Origin: Haladaptatus caseinilyticus | Lineage (GTDB): Archaea; Halobacteriota; Halobacteria; Halobacteriales; Haladaptataceae | Assembly (NCBI RefSeq): GCF_026248685.1 | Contig: NZ_CP111036.1 | Span: forward strand, 1,426,001 to 1,490,000 | Length of the DNA stretch: 64,000 bases | Direction of reading: 5' to 3' | Notes under the pieces: generated by a model | What the model was told of the DNA's origin: nothing | Seen by the model: the letters and a program-made list of their open reading frames with translations, nothing else | Databases searched by the model: none | Part shown: positions 8,377-17,821 of the stretch, piece after piece | Layout: each line of letters starts with the position of its first letter | Position numbering within the stretch: the stretch's first letter is position 1 | Position numbers and translations under genes: made by a program

Positions 8377-10347
8377 ATGGACGAATCTGAGCACGGAAGA
8401 GGGTCGGAATCGGAAGCGACGCTATTCGACAGTAACCTCTACGATGCACTTCCCGACCTGTTTTATGCTATCGACTGCGACTGGCAACTCCGTCGGTGGA
8501 ACGAGCGGGTACCGGAACGGACGGGATACACCGCCGACGAACTCGGCGGAATGGATCCACTCGAGTTCGTCCCTGAAGACGAGCGTGAAGTGATCGCGGC
8601 GACGACCCGAGCGGTGCTCGAAGGCGGGGAGACACAAACGGTCGAATCGTATCTCCGCACGAAAGACGGGGAGCGGATTCCTCACGAATTCAACGGCTCA
8701 CCGATTACGGACGAGGGCGGGACCGTCATCGGACTCGCGGGAACGGCACGGGATATCTCCGAACGAAAGCGGCGCGAGAACGAACTCGAAAAGTACGAAA
8801 CCCTGCTCGAGACCATCGACGATGGTGTGTACGCGTTGGACGACGAATTCAGGTTCACTGCGGTCAACAACGCGTTCGAATCGTTGGCCGGATACGACCG
8901 AGAGCAACTGCTTGGAATGGACGCGTCGGTCCTCAGTACCGAGGAAGGTTTCGAACGGGGGACGCAGTTGGCGCAGGCCATACGGAATGGCGAACGGGAC
9001 CTCGCATCGTTGGAATCCGAACTCATCAGAAGGGATGGGTCCCTGCTGCCGGTCGAAACGCGCTTTACCTACTTCCCGGAGGACGGGGCTACGACGGTGG
9101 TCGGTGTGACACGCGATGTAACCGAGCGCCAACAACGCGAATCGGAAATCCGTCGACAACGCGACCAGTTGGAAACCCTCAACCACATCAACGTGGTCAT
9201 CCGCGAACTCGTGTGGGCGCTCGTTTCGGCGGCGTCGCGCAAGGAAGTAGAACGAACCGTGTGCCACCACCTCGGTGATTCCGACCTCTATCAGTTCGCC
9301 TGGATCGGCGAGCGGGACCGAGAGACGGGTGGTGTCAGCGTCAAGGTGGAGGCTGGAACCGACGACGGTGCACGGGAACTGTTCAAAACGCACGACATGG
9401 AGAGCGAGTGGGAGCGTCCAGCCAGCGCGGTTCTCCGCACCGGAACGACGACGGTCATCAACGATATCGGCTCCGACGACCGGATTCCGGAGTCGGTTCG
9501 ACGGCAGGTAACCGACAATGCGATTCGCTCCGGAGTCGCGGTACCGCTTTCCCACGGACAAACGACGTACGGTGTGTTGGTCGTCTATGCGACCCGGACT
9601 GACGCGTTTGGCCGGCGTGAAGCCGTCGAATTTGAAGCCCTCGGTGAACTCATCGGATTCGTCATCAACGCGGTCGAGAGCAAACGACTGCTGTTTGCAG
9701 ACCGCGTTATCGAACTCGTGTTTCGAACGACGGACGAGGCGTCGTTTTTCGTTTCCCTATCACGGGAGGCGGGTGCAACATGCGTCCTCGAAGAGGTAAT
9801 TCCGGGTGAAGGCGGAACGCTCCTCGAATACGTTCGTGTCGAGGGAATTCCGGCGGAAGACGTTCTCGAACGTGCGGAGAACGCTGATGCGATTCGACGG
9901 ATTCGGAACATCGACGGAACGCTGTTCGAACTGGTAATCATGAACGCCTCGCCGGTTCTAACACTGGCGGAATTGGGCGCGTCGGTGACCGAAGCGGCTG
10001 CCGAGAACGGTACCGCACGAATCGTCGCCGAATTGCCCGCTGACGCGGACGTTCGAAACGCGGTCGAAACCTTCGAAACGTCGTTCCCGGCATCCGAACT
10101 GGTCGGGAAACGTGAGTGCGACCGATCTCCAAAAACCGTCGATGAACTCCGTGCGGAGGTCGAAAACGAACTTACTGACCGCCAGTTCACTATTCTTCGA
10201 GCGACGTACACGGCGGGATACTTCGATTGGCCACGTGCGAGCACCGCCGAGGATGTCGCCGATGCGCTCGGAATCTCATCCCCGACGCTCCACCAACATC
10301 TCCGAAAAGCCGAAGAAAAGTTGTTCACTGCGTTTTTGCGAGGGTAG
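8377..10347 (+). CDS. PAS-PAS-GAF-HTH10 sensor transcriptional regulator
   Basis: A 656-residue one-component sensor regulator. PAS 1 covers residues about 22-130 and ends in ARDISERKRREN. PAS 2 covers about 140-265 and ends in TRDVTERQQRE. A GAF-like domain spans about 280-440, a Bat-type domain about 445-590, and the HTH-10 DNA-binding domain about 597-650 (YTAGYFDWPRASTAEDVAD). The protein has no histidine-kinase or transmembrane segment, so it is cytosolic and binds DNA directly. A close paralogue of the same architecture lies at 18255. The signal could be light, redox or a small ligand; a bound cofactor cannot be seen. Confidence 0.92.
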   Translation: MDESEHGRGSESEATLFDSNLYDALPDLFYAIDCDWQLRRWNERVPERTGYTADELGGMDPLEFVPEDEREVIAATTRAVLEGGETQTVESYLRTKDGERIPHEFNGSPITDEGGTVIGLAGTARDISERKRRENELEKYETLLETIDDGVYALDDEFRFTAVNNAFESLAGYDREQLLGMDASVLSTEEGFERGTQLAQAIRNGERDLASLESELIRRDGSLLPVETRFTYFPEDGATTVVGVTRDVTERQQRESEIRRQRDQLETLNHINVVIRELVWALVSAASRKEVERTVCHHLGDSDLYQFAWIGERDRETGGVSVKVEAGTDDGARELFKTHDMESEWERPASAVLRTGTTTVINDIGSDDRIPESVRRQVTDNAIRSGVAVPLSHGQTTYGVLVVYATRTDAFGRREAVEFEALGELIGFVINAVESKRLLFADRVIELVFRTTDEASFFVSLSREAGATCVLEEVIPGEGGTLLEYVRVEGIPAEDVLERAENADAIRRIRNIDGTLFELVIMNASPVLTLAELGASVTEAAAENGTARIVAELPADADVRNAVETFETSFPASELVGKRECDRSPKTVDELRAEVENELTDRQFTILRATYTAGYFDWPRASTAEDVADALGISSPTLHQHLRKAEEKLFTAFLRG

Positions 10348-11157
10348 TCACCACGGCGCGAAATCCGGATCGACTTCACGTTCCTTTCGGTCGATATCGT
10401 CGATTTTCGCTACATCCTCGTCGTCTAGTTCGAGGTCGAGGGCGGCGAAGTTGTCCTCGATGTGGTCTTCGCCGGTTGCCTTCGGAATGGTGGCGACGTT
10501 CTCCCTTTGCATCAACCATGCGAGGCTGACCTGCGCTTCGCTGGCGTCGTGCTTGTCGGCGATTTCGTTCAGTTCGGGAACATCGAACACCTCGCCGCGC
10601 GCCAGCGGCGAGTAGGCGACGAGTTGGATGTCGTTCTCCTTGGCGTAGGTGTGGAGTTCGTCCTGTGGAAGCAGGGGATGCATCTCGACCTGGTTGGCGA
10701 AGACGGGGGCGTCGAGAACCTCCTGTGCCGTCTCCAGATGCTCGGGTTCGAAGTTGCTCACGCCGACGTGTTCGATCGTCCCCTCGTCGTACAGTTGGTC
10801 GAAGGCCGAGAGGGTTTCCTCGGCGTCGTACTCGCGGGCTGGCCAGTGGACGTAGAGGAGGTCTACGTAGTCCGTCCCGAGCTTTTCCAGACTCGCCTCG
10901 GTCGTCTCCAACACGTCGTCGTGGGAGAGGTTGTCGATCCAAACTTTCGTCGCGAGGAAGAAATCCTCGCGAGCGACGGACGATTCCGCGATTCCGTCGC
11001 CGACGTGCTCCTCGTTGTCGTAAGCCTGTGCCGTATCGATATGTTCGTAACCGAGGTCGAGGGCGTATTTGACGCTGTTTGCACACTGCGCTCCATCGGT
11101 GTTCTGCCACGTTCCAAGTCCGAGCTTTGGAATCCCATCGCTAGCATCGTACGTCAT
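10348..11157 (-). CDS. Aldo/keto reductase
   Basis: NAD(P)H-dependent reduction of aldehydes or ketones. The 269-residue protein is a TIM barrel with the AKR signature GYEHIDTAQAYDNE: Asp41 and catalytic Tyr46. The catalytic Lys is in ATKVW, and the active-site His is in LLYVHWP. The C-terminal cofactor block IPKATGEDHIEDN is typical. ATG 11157 (MTYDASDGIPKLGLGTW) matches the family; the frame continues upstream without homology. It is convergent with the sensor gene, with no bases between the two stops. Confidence 0.92.
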   Translation of the reverse strand: MTYDASDGIPKLGLGTWQNTDGAQCANSVKYALDLGYEHIDTAQAYDNEEHVGDGIAESSVAREDFFLATKVWIDNLSHDDVLETTEASLEKLGTDYVDLLYVHWPAREYDAEETLSAFDQLYDEGTIEHVGVSNFEPEHLETAQEVLDAPVFANQVEMHPLLPQDELHTYAKENDIQLVAYSPLARGEVFDVPELNEIADKHDASEAQVSLAWLMQRENVATIPKATGEDHIEDNFAALDLELDDEDVAKIDDIDRKEREVDPDFAPW

Positions 11158-11499
11158 CGTATACACTGCAAGGGTAAGGGGGAAGAAAGCGGTTGTGGCG
11201 GCGGAAATACCGACTGGATTCGTAACCAGTCGTTCGAAGTCAGGCAGTACTTTCCCGTACCGGCGGCGGAGCTGTGGGCTACCGGTATTGCTGTTCGTTG
11301 GAGTCGGCACTTGCTCCTCCTTCATCGCAAGCAACGACCCCTTTGCGAGTTAGCCATCGCTGCACCGTCACCACGCTCCCGCAACCGAGACTCGACTCCT
11401 CGGACAGTACTCGAATCGAGTTACGGAACAGTCCACCAATATCGCCATCAGGGTGGCCGTTCCGGAGAACTTATCCTCACTCCGAAAGACATCCCGTGT
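11158..11499. other. 342-bp spacer between divergent aldo/keto reductase and npdG-like genes
   Basis: No coding frame with plausible content was found on either strand. Promoters for the two divergent genes must lie here. No repeat, tRNA or clear hairpin was recognised. Confidence 0.4.
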
Positions 11500-12168
11500 A
11501 TGCGAATCGCACTCTTGGGCGGGACTGGCGACATCGGGCAGGGACTCGCGCTCCGCTGGGCGTTCGACACCGATCACGAGGTCGTTATCGGCTCTCGTGA
11601 CCCGGAAAAAGCCCGTACGATGGCCGAGGAGTACGAAACCGAACTCGACAGCATGGGCGTTTCACGCTCCATCAACGGGTTCGCCAACGAGATGGCTGCC
11701 GAGCGGGGAGACGTGGTCGTCCTCGCCGTGCCGCCGTTCCACGTCCGCGATACGGTCGAATCAGTGGCTGACCGACTGGACGATGTGGACGTACTCGTGA
11801 CGCCCGCCGTCGGAATGGACCGCGATAAGGACGGCTTTCATTACAAACCACCGAAGGCGGGGAGCGTAACGGAACTCGTGGCCGAGAGTGCCCCCGACCA
11901 CGTCTCGGTCGTCGGCGCGTTCCACGGCCTCTCGGCGGGGCGACTCGCCGACCTCGAAGCCGAACTCTCGCAGGATACGCTTCTCGTGGCCGACGACGAC
12001 GATGCAAAGGAGACGGTTCGACTGCTCGCGGACGGTATCGAGGGCCTTCGTGCACTCGACGCTGGTGGTCTCGCCAACAGTGCCGAAGTCGAGAGCATGA
12101 CGCCGCTGCTCATCAATCTCGCAGTCAATAACGACGGACTCCACGATGTCGGCGTTACGTTCGAGTAG
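11500..12168 (+). CDS. npdG: F420H2:NADP oxidoreductase-like protein (NpdG family)
   Basis: A 222-residue Rossmann protein with the N-terminal dinucleotide motif RIALLGGTGDIGQGLALRWA. The following SRDPEKA loop is typical of NADP-binding coenzyme F420 reductases that move hydride between F420 and NADP. Later family blocks are VVLAVPPFHVRDTVE and VVGAFHGLSAGRLAD. The frame is open far upstream, but the motif fixes ATG 11500. Haloarchaea contain F420, so the function is plausible. No F420 biosynthesis gene lies in this window. Confidence 0.88.
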   Translation: MRIALLGGTGDIGQGLALRWAFDTDHEVVIGSRDPEKARTMAEEYETELDSMGVSRSINGFANEMAAERGDVVVLAVPPFHVRDTVESVADRLDDVDVLVTPAVGMDRDKDGFHYKPPKAGSVTELVAESAPDHVSVVGAFHGLSAGRLADLEAELSQDTLLVADDDDAKETVRLLADGIEGLRALDAGGLANSAEVESMTPLLINLAVNNDGLHDVGVTFE

Positions 12169-12217
12169 CGTGACTGCTCACGGGTGACGAATCGGTCGAA
12201 AAGAAATTCTCGCGACT

Positions 12218-12487
12218 TTATGCGCCTGCTTCTTCGAGGACGCGTTCTAAGTCGTCGCGTTGGGTGACGCCGACGAATCGTTCGACGACACCGTCGTCGT
12301 CCTCGATGACGATGGTCGGAATCGAACGTACTTGGTATTCGTTTGCGACGTCCTGATGTTCGTCCACATCCACTTTCTCGAACTCGACATCGTCTCCCCA
12401 GTCTTCTTGCAAATCGTCGAGGATCGGGTCTTGCGTCTTACACGGGCCACACCAATCTGCGTAAAAGTCGAGTAGCTTGACGGTCAT
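12218..12487 (-). CDS. trx: Thioredoxin
   Basis: A small disulfide reductase of 89 residues with the WCGPC active site at residues 12-16 and the cis-proline block SIPTIVI. It lacks extra domains or a signal peptide, so it is cytosolic. It is shorter than the usual 105-110 residues because the first beta strand and helix are missing, as in many archaeal mini-thioredoxins or glutaredoxin-like proteins. No thioredoxin reductase gene is adjacent. Confidence 0.93.
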   Translation of the reverse strand: MTVKLLDFYADWCGPCKTQDPILDDLQEDWGDDVEFEKVDVDEHQDVANEYQVRSIPTIVIEDDDGVVERFVGVTQRDDLERVLEEAGA

Positions 12488-12631
12488 ACTTTCTCTGTCC
12501 AGATTCTGCCGCCGCGTGCATAAGGGTTTCTCACTCTGCCGACTCTGCCGATTGTTTCTCCGCTATCTCGACAATGGTTCAGTAGCTAGTGAACTGATGA
12601 TCGTTGCCGATGACGTCGTGACGGAAAAAAC

Positions 12632-13591
12632 TCAGCTGATTTCGGCAAGCCGACGCTGCATCTCCGTGTCCATCCACCGTGCGAGTTCCTCGCGCGGTTC
12701 GTCGAGAAACTCCGCCCATTTGTCGAAGACGCCGGTGTGGTTGAGGAATCGGACGGCATCATATACGGGTCGGCGGGTCTCGAATCCGGGCGGAAAGCCA
12801 CCTGCCTGCTCACGATACCCGTCGTTGAACGCGGAGACGATTTCTTCGGGAGCATCAGCGCGGAGCGAGCCGAACTGCAACTCTTGTGTCCGATGGATGT
12901 CCCGAACAGGGTCGCCGACGTGCGCGATTTCCCAGTCGAGAAAGCCGATCCCGCCTCCGGTGTCGAAACAGTTCGGTTGGGCAAGGTCGCCGTGGAGGAG
13001 TGCGGCGGACGCGTCGTCCAACAGTTCCCGGTTGGTTTCCACGGCGGAAACCACATCGTCGAAATAGTGGCCGAAGCGGTCGGATGACGCCACAGTTCTC
13101 ATATCCCCGATCGTGTCGATGAGCACGTCCGTCCACGGCCCCGTTTCGAGTTCGATACCGTCGCCGTCGCCACCGACGATGTGGCCGTGATTCTCGAAAC
13201 GGAGCGAGTGAACGCTCGCCAGCGATTCCCCGACCTGCCGAGCTACTTTTTGCCGTTCCGACACGCTTGCGTTGGACCACAGGTGAATGAGGTTCTGTCC
13301 GGATACCGGTACGGTAGCGAGGTACGGTACCTCCCATTCGGAATCACTGACCAAAACTGTCGGAACAGACACTGTCCGTTGTTCACCGACGTAGGCAAGC
13401 GCTGCCCGTTCGCGAACGATTCGTGAACCGTCCCCGTCGGTAGCCATCTTTAGATACGTCGCCCACCCGTCGGCGAAGTCGATTTTGACCGTTCTATTTT
13501 TCTCATTCCAGGAGGGTCCGGAGGGATGCACAGCATCGGCTTCCCTATCGGGGAAGGCGTGTTCGAGCACGGACGCGATTTGCTCGTCCAT
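12632..13591 (-). CDS. APH-type phosphotransferase (aminoglycoside phosphotransferase fold)
   Basis: A 319-residue small-molecule kinase with the Brenner motif HGDLAQPN (His200, Asp202, Asn207), followed by the metal-binding [12 protein letters not shown] (Asp219). ATG 13591 ([13 protein letters not shown]) is chosen because the conserved fold begins shortly after it; the longer frame to 13942 overlaps the divergent Sec61-beta gene. In haloarchaea such genes are rarely drug resistance genes; homoserine, choline or sugar kinases share the fold. The substrate is unknown. Confidence 0.85.
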   Translation of the reverse strand: MDEQIASVLEHAFPDREADAVHPSGPSWNEKNRTVKIDFADGWATYLKMATDGDGSRIVRERAALAYVGEQRTVSVPTVLVSDSEWEVPYLATVPVSGQNLIHLWSNASVSERQKVARQVGESLASVHSLRFENHGHIVGGDGDGIELETGPWTDVLIDTIGDMRTVASSDRFGHYFDDVVSAVETNRELLDDASAALLHGDLAQPNCFDTGGGIGFLDWEIAHVGDPVRDIHRTQELQFGSLRADAPEEIVSAFNDGYREQAGGFPPGFETRRPVYDAVRFLNHTGVFDKWAEFLDEPREELARWMDTEMQRRLAEIS

Positions 13592-13729
13592 GAATTCCCA
13601 TTCTGTCGGTTCGCCAAGGGGTTTTCGGTGTCGTCCGCACAGCAGACCACGGTTGAACGAATCGATTCTCGTCGTGAAACCGACAATCGTTGCGAAAGGT
13701 TTACGCCGCACGCTGTCGGATGCCCAACC

Positions 13730-13894
13730 ATGAGCAGTGGTCAAAACTCCGGCGGACTGATGTCCAGTGCCGGACTCGTGCGCTATTTCGACGCTGAAGA
13801 CCGGAACGCCATTCGCATCGACCCCAAAACGGTCGTCGCGTTCGGCGTTCTCTTCGGTGTTCTCATCATGGTACTGAACGTCCTCGCGATATAA
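13730..13894 (+). CDS. secG: Preprotein translocase subunit Sec61-beta
   Basis: The 54-residue beta subunit of the SecYE translocon. The N-terminus is cytosolic and Gly/Ser-rich, followed by the archaeal block [19 protein letters not shown] and one membrane helix (about residues 33-53, [19 protein letters not shown]). The length and order match archaeal Sec61-beta. The frame is open upstream, but ATG 13730 fits the family exactly. It lies 37 bp before pdxT on the same strand. Confidence 0.93.
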   Translation: MSSGQNSGGLMSSAGLVRYFDAEDRNAIRIDPKTVVAFGVLFGVLIMVLNVLAI

Positions 13895-13931
13895 ACGAGC
13901 CTCTTTTCCCGACGTACTTCCAACTCCGGTT

Positions 13932-14513
13932 ATGAGTCTCAACGCTGGCGTTATCGCCGTTCAGGGCGACGTGAGCGAGCACGCCGACGCGATTCGTCGG
14001 GCCGCCACCGCCCACGGAGAGACGGCCGAAGTCACCGAAATTCGTCAATCGGGCATCGTGCCCAATTGTGATTTGCTCTGTATGCCCGGCGGCGAATCGA
14101 CCGCCATTTCCCGTCTGCTTCGATCGGAAGGCATCGCGTCCGAGATACAGGCGCACGTCGAAGCGGGAAACCCCGTCCTCGCAACCTGTGCCGGTCTCAT
14201 CGTCGCCGCAGCGGATGCTGGCGACGACCGCGTGGAAAACCTCGGCTTGCTGGACGTGACCGTCGAACGCAACGCCTTTGGGCGACAAAGGGACAGCTTC
14301 GAGGCCCCGCTCGACGTAACAGGTCTCGACGACCCCTTCCCATCCGTCTTCATTCGAGCGCCGCTCATCAGCGACGTTGGCGATGCCGACGTTCTCGCGG
14401 AATGGGATGGGAGACCCGTTGCGGTACGGAATGGTCCAGTTGTCGGTACGTCGTTCCACCCGGAACTGACGCCGGACAGTCGGATTCATGGACTCGCGTT
14501 CTTCCGCGACTGA
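13932..14513 (+). CDS. pdxT: Pyridoxal 5'-phosphate synthase glutaminase subunit PdxT
   Basis: Releases ammonia from glutamine for the PdxS lyase, which makes PLP from ribose-5-phosphate and glyceraldehyde-3-phosphate. The 193-residue class I glutaminase has MPGGEST at 51-57, nucleophile Cys86 in ATCAGLI, and the His176/Glu178 pair in SFHPELT. PdxS is not in this window, so the two subunits are encoded apart. The neighbours are sec61-beta and a bifunctional nuclease. Confidence 0.95.
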   Translation: MSLNAGVIAVQGDVSEHADAIRRAATAHGETAEVTEIRQSGIVPNCDLLCMPGGESTAISRLLRSEGIASEIQAHVEAGNPVLATCAGLIVAAADAGDDRVENLGLLDVTVERNAFGRQRDSFEAPLDVTGLDDPFPSVFIRAPLISDVGDADVLAEWDGRPVAVRNGPVVGTSFHPELTPDSRIHGLAFFRD

Positions 14514-14581
14514 CAACGGTCCGTTCCATTCTGTACGGCAGTGAGCAAGAGTTTTTGGCGCTGGACCGCTTCGGTTCGGTC

Positions 14582-15034
14582 ATGGACGTTTCAATCGATT
14601 CGGTGCGCGTCGCCGCGACTGGTGACGGTCCACTTCCAGTCGTCGTACTCGCGCCGGACGACGCCGATGGCGTGCTCCCCATTTTTATTCGATTCGAGGA
14701 GGGCATCAGCATTGCCCGCGGGATGGAAGCCGAGGATATCGGACGACCGTTGACACACGACCTTCTGCTCGATGTGATGGAGGAACTCGGTGGGCGTGTC
14801 GAACGAGTCGTGGTGAGTGAACTCGAAGACAACACGTACATCGCGGACCTCCACATCCAGACCCCTCGCGGGCACGAGGTCATTGATGCCCGACCGAGCG
14901 ACTCGCTGGCACTCGCATCGCGAACCAACGCACCCATCGAAGTCACTGACGAAGTGTTCCAGCACGGTCAGCAGGAACGCGAACAGTTCGACGATTTGCA
15001 GGATATTCGGGAAGTTGCCCAGATCGGATCATGA
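14582..15034 (+). CDS. Bifunctional nuclease family protein (BFN domain)
   Basis: A 150-residue BFN-domain protein. Blocks seen are LPIFIRFEEGISIARGMEAEDIGRP split over residues 37-60, the central HDLLLDVMEELGGRVERVVV, and ARPSDSLALASRTNAPIEV. The last is the conserved DARPSDAIALA-type motif of the family. Plant and bacterial members degrade nucleic acids; archaeal function is untested. The stop overlaps the hisE start by 4 bp, so the two are translationally coupled. Confidence 0.88.
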   Translation: MDVSIDSVRVAATGDGPLPVVVLAPDDADGVLPIFIRFEEGISIARGMEAEDIGRPLTHDLLLDVMEELGGRVERVVVSELEDNTYIADLHIQTPRGHEVIDARPSDSLALASRTNAPIEVTDEVFQHGQQEREQFDDLQDIREVAQIGS

Positions 15035-15315
15035 GTGACGTCATGGACGACCTCTTCGCCGTTATCGAGGACAGAAAGGAAACGCTCCCGGAGGATTCCT
15101 ACACCGCATCGCTGTTCACTCACGAGAAGGGGCAGAACGCTGTTCTAGAAAAGCTCGGCGAGGAGACGACGGAACTCGTCCTCGCCGCGAAGGATAACGA
15201 TCACGAGGAAATCGCCCACGAAAGTGCGGACATCGTCTACCATCTGCTCGTCCTGCTCGCGATGAAGGACATGGATTTGGCGGATTTGCGGGCCGAGTTG
15301 GCCGAACGGCGGTAA
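15031..15315 (+). CDS. hisE: Phosphoribosyl-ATP pyrophosphatase
   Basis: Second step of histidine synthesis, hydrolysis of phosphoribosyl-ATP to phosphoribosyl-AMP. The 94-residue all-alpha NTP pyrophosphohydrolase has the family core KLGEETTELVLAAK followed by ESADIVYHLLVLL; the Glu and Asp residues bind metal. The length is typical of stand-alone HisE. The ATGA overlap with the BFN gene indicates one transcript. Other his genes are not linked. Confidence 0.95.
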   Translation: MSDVMDDLFAVIEDRKETLPEDSYTASLFTHEKGQNAVLEKLGEETTELVLAAKDNDHEEIAHESADIVYHLLVLLAMKDMDLADLRAELAERR

Positions 15316-15401
15316 CGTACGGGACTCGTCACCGGGTGGGTTCGTCGTTCGCCGGGACGGCCACAGTCCCCAAGACCTCTCGCGTATTCGCCTCATATTG
15401 C

Positions 15402-15644
15402 ATGACGACTGCGATAACGAAAGACGACGAAGGGAAGCGTGTCGTAGAGGCGGACGGAGCGGAAATCGGCGTCGTTGCGGACGTTCGCCACGGAACGGCT
15501 CACGTCGAAGCAGAACCGAGCGTGGTCGAAAAGATGAAGCAGGAACTCAGTGCGGGCGGAAGCGACGAAAACACGTACGCACTCTCCGAAGATGCTATCG
15601 AGAAAATCGAGGACGATAGGGTCGTATTGCAGACCCGCGGCTAA
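15402..15644 (+). CDS. Small PRC-barrel-like protein
   Basis: An 80-residue protein. Residues 5-50 resemble a PRC barrel: ITKDDEGKRVVEADGAEIG is the strand-turn-strand opening, and VVADVRHGTAHVE follows. The second half is acidic and ends in DDRVVLQTR. ATG 15402 is used, with the start 87 bp after the hisE stop. PRC-barrel proteins take part in RNA processing or cell division (CdpB) in haloarchaea. Which role applies here is not known. Confidence 0.75.
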   Translation: MTTAITKDDEGKRVVEADGAEIGVVADVRHGTAHVEAEPSVVEKMKQELSAGGSDENTYALSEDAIEKIEDDRVVLQTRG

Positions 15645-15782
15645 GCGGTTTGGTCCAAAAAAACCTCGTGTACCCCTACCCGAGGTAACTGAACAGTGAG
15701 ACTCAATTGATATATACTTTGTGTGTGGGAATGTAACGTAATGACATAAACGGCCTGCACAAGTAGGTAAGAACTAAACGAA

Positions 15783-16145
15783 ATGAGAACGATACAGAAA
15801 CAATACAGTATGGAACCACTGCCGAAAGCCAGTGAAATCCCCGCCGGATGGGAGCAGTCCCCCATCCGCGGCGACGAAATCGAACTCGAACATCAAAACG
15901 GAACGATCGCGGTAAAGGCGGTACGTACGACGAGCGCGGACGAGTGGGAACTCGAGATGGAGGACAGCATCAGCAACCAATACACGACGATTCGACCGGT
16001 GGGGCAGGCTGATACCCGGGAACAGGCGGTAATCGCACTCCTGGCACTTGCCGAGGCTGTCAACGACCTTCGTAATCAGCGGGGGGATGTCCGCCCGGAC
16101 GACATCGTTCGGGAAGTAAAACGCGGCCAACGAATCCCTGTGTAG
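15783..16145 (+). CDS. Conserved haloarchaeal hypothetical protein
   Basis: A 120-residue soluble protein with no recognised domain. It has beta-rich blocks (IELEHQNGTIAVKAVRT, WELEMEDSISNQYTTIRPVG) and a helical segment (REQAVIALLALAEAVND). ATG 15810 (MEPLPKASEIPAGWE) may be the true start because the WE/GW-rich segment follows it, but 15783 keeps the first in-frame ATG. The AT-rich upstream region (15700-15780) looks like a promoter. The stop is 10 bp from the convergent thiR stop. Confidence 0.65.
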   Translation: MRTIQKQYSMEPLPKASEIPAGWEQSPIRGDEIELEHQNGTIAVKAVRTTSADEWELEMEDSISNQYTTIRPVGQADTREQAVIALLALAEAVNDLRNQRGDVRPDDIVREVKRGQRIPV

Positions 16146-16155
16146 TCAGTTCGGC

Positions 16156-17055
16156 TCAGACGATTTTGCGCGCGATTTCCGCCGTTTCTTCCGCGGTTTC
16201 TCCGAGAATGTACGTGATGGGCTCGATACCGTAGCTCCCGGTGTGATAGAGAACTGTTGCATCGGGTTTTTCATCGAGGGCCGTCCCGAGCGTTTCATCG
16301 AGCGTGTCGTACGTGGCATCGAACTCCGCGGTTTCGTATCCCAACGCTTCGAGTCGGCTGATGATATCGGGGTCGTACCTGACGTTGAGTGCGGCATGGG
16401 CCCCAACGCCGTTGTCTCGCGCCGAGAGGAGGATGGAAGCGACGTGTTCGCTGACGCCGAACTCGGGGTCGGCCGGAATCGTTGCCCGTCCTTTCACATC
16501 GAAGATACGTCCTGGAATGCCTGCAACGTCGTCGATACCGTCCGCATCGGGTAAACACTCACACAGGTTCGACCCGACTGCGGGGATGAGCGACGAAAAG
16601 CCGCTGGTCTGCTCGACGACGCGTACTGCTCGGCGCATCGAGGTGAGAACACGTTCCGTCGCACGGAGTTCGTCTTCTGGGTCGTGGATGTTGAAATCGC
16701 CGCCGTGACCCTCCAACTTCGGCATCGATTCCTCGTGGAGTTGTGCGATGAGGTCGCGGTCTTCGAGTCGTCGGATGAGTACTTCCACCTCCACGAGGGC
16801 CTGCACTTGGCTCATGCTTCCCGTCGCGAGTCCCTCGCCGATTTCATCCACGAGGCGGACGACGCGTTCGTCGTCACGAATACGGTCGTTTTGTGCCACC
16901 TCGCCGTGGGCATACTTCGAAACGGCGCTCTGACTGATACCGAGCGCGTCAGCAACCTCGCTCTGTGTCAACCCACGCTCACGGAGTTCCTCTGCGAGCA
17001 TCGAGCGAAACGTCGGGAGGAACTCCTCGACGACGATCTCCTCGGCGAACTTCAC
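16156..17055 (-). CDS. thiR: Thiamine-responsive repressor ThiR (HTH plus ThiN domain)
   Basis: A 299-residue regulator. Residues about 14-52 form a Cro/XRE-like helix-turn-helix ([20 protein letters not shown]). Residues about 125-297 form a ThiN domain, a thiamine-phosphate synthase domain used here as ligand sensor ([42 protein letters not shown]). In Haloferax volcanii, ThiR represses thi4 and thiC. There is no ThiD domain, so it is not the bifunctional enzyme. It starts with GTG and overlaps the dcd stop by 4 bases, indicating an operon. thi4 lies in the same window. Confidence 0.9.
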   Translation of the reverse strand: MKFAEEIVVEEFLPTFRSMLAEELRERGLTQSEVADALGISQSAVSKYAHGEVAQNDRIRDDERVVRLVDEIGEGLATGSMSQVQALVEVEVLIRRLEDRDLIAQLHEESMPKLEGHGGDFNIHDPEDELRATERVLTSMRRAVRVVEQTSGFSSLIPAVGSNLCECLPDADGIDDVAGIPGRIFDVKGRATIPADPEFGVSEHVASILLSARDNGVGAHAALNVRYDPDIISRLEALGYETAEFDATYDTLDETLGTALDEKPDATVLYHTGSYGIEPITYILGETAEETAEIARKIV

Positions 17056-17660
17056 GTACCTCCACCTCCGAAATCCTGTTCCCCACCGAACTCGTGGTCG
17101 CTTCCGATTCGGGACGCCTGTGGGCCGTCTTGGTCCTGATATTTCGACCCACGTTCCGACCCGTACGGTCGTTCCGACGGGTTCTTGAGTTCGGTAAAGA
17201 TGAGCTGTGAGATTCGTGTGTCGGGTTTCAGTGCGACGGGTGCCGTTCCGAGGTTCGACAGTTCGAGAGTGATTTGGCCGCGATAACCCGGATCGACGAC
17301 TCCCGCAGTCGCGTGGACGACGACCGCCAGTCGCCCCAGTGAGGACCTGCCTTCCACGTGTGCCAACAGGTCCGCCGGAATCTCGACGCGCTCTTTCGTC
17401 GTCCCGAGTACGAAATCGCCGGGATGGAGGATGAACTCGTCGCCTTCTTCCACCACGGTTTCATCGACGTAACTATCGACTTCGCCTTCGCTATCCGGAT
17501 GGATACACGGGATGTTCGTGCGCTGGAATTCGAGGAACTCCTTCCCGAGACGGAGGTCGATACTCGCCGGTTGAATCTGAAGGTCGGGTTCGTCTATCGG
17601 TTCGACGACCAGTGACCCTGACTCCAAACGACGGCGAATATCGGCATCGGAGAGTATCAT
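17052..17660 (-). CDS. dcd: dCTP deaminase
   Basis: Deaminates dCTP to dUTP in thymidylate supply. The 202-residue trimeric dUTPase-fold protein has [13 protein letters not shown] near residue 27, the catalytic block [23 protein letters not shown] split at the conserved Arg-Ser-Ser and Glu region, and GQITLELSN. The C-terminal tail [13 protein letters not shown] is a flexible lid. ATG 17660 ([12 protein letters not shown]) is the family start. It is cotranscribed with thiR by a GTGA overlap, an odd pairing of pyrimidine and thiamine functions. Confidence 0.94.
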   Translation of the reverse strand: MILSDADIRRRLESGSLVVEPIDEPDLQIQPASIDLRLGKEFLEFQRTNIPCIHPDSEGEVDSYVDETVVEEGDEFILHPGDFVLGTTKERVEIPADLLAHVEGRSSLGRLAVVVHATAGVVDPGYRGQITLELSNLGTAPVALKPDTRISQLIFTELKNPSERPYGSERGSKYQDQDGPQASRIGSDHEFGGEQDFGGGGT

Positions 17661-17722
17661 GTCGGTAGAACGGTCGGGGGTAAGTAAAGAAGGTTCGGTC
17701 GTCATGCGTTGCCGAAAACTAT

Positions 17723-17741
17723 CATTAGAATTATACTAATG
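17723..17741. promoter_or_regulatory. Perfect CATTAG-N7-CTAATG palindrome between dcd-thiR and pth2
   Basis: Two perfect 6-bp half sites separated by AATTATA lie 63 bp upstream of dcd and 81 bp upstream of pth2, inside the divergent promoter region. The core TTAG-N7-CTAA resembles the TAG-N8-CTA palindrome at thi4 (2148-2165), so ThiR autoregulation is possible. It may instead contain part of a TATA box. Confidence 0.4.
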
Positions 17742-17821
17742 CGATACCCCTGCTGCCGCATTCGTCCTACGGACGAGGATCGAGTGGCCAGCGTTTTGTC
17801 TCACCACCACCACGACCGAGT

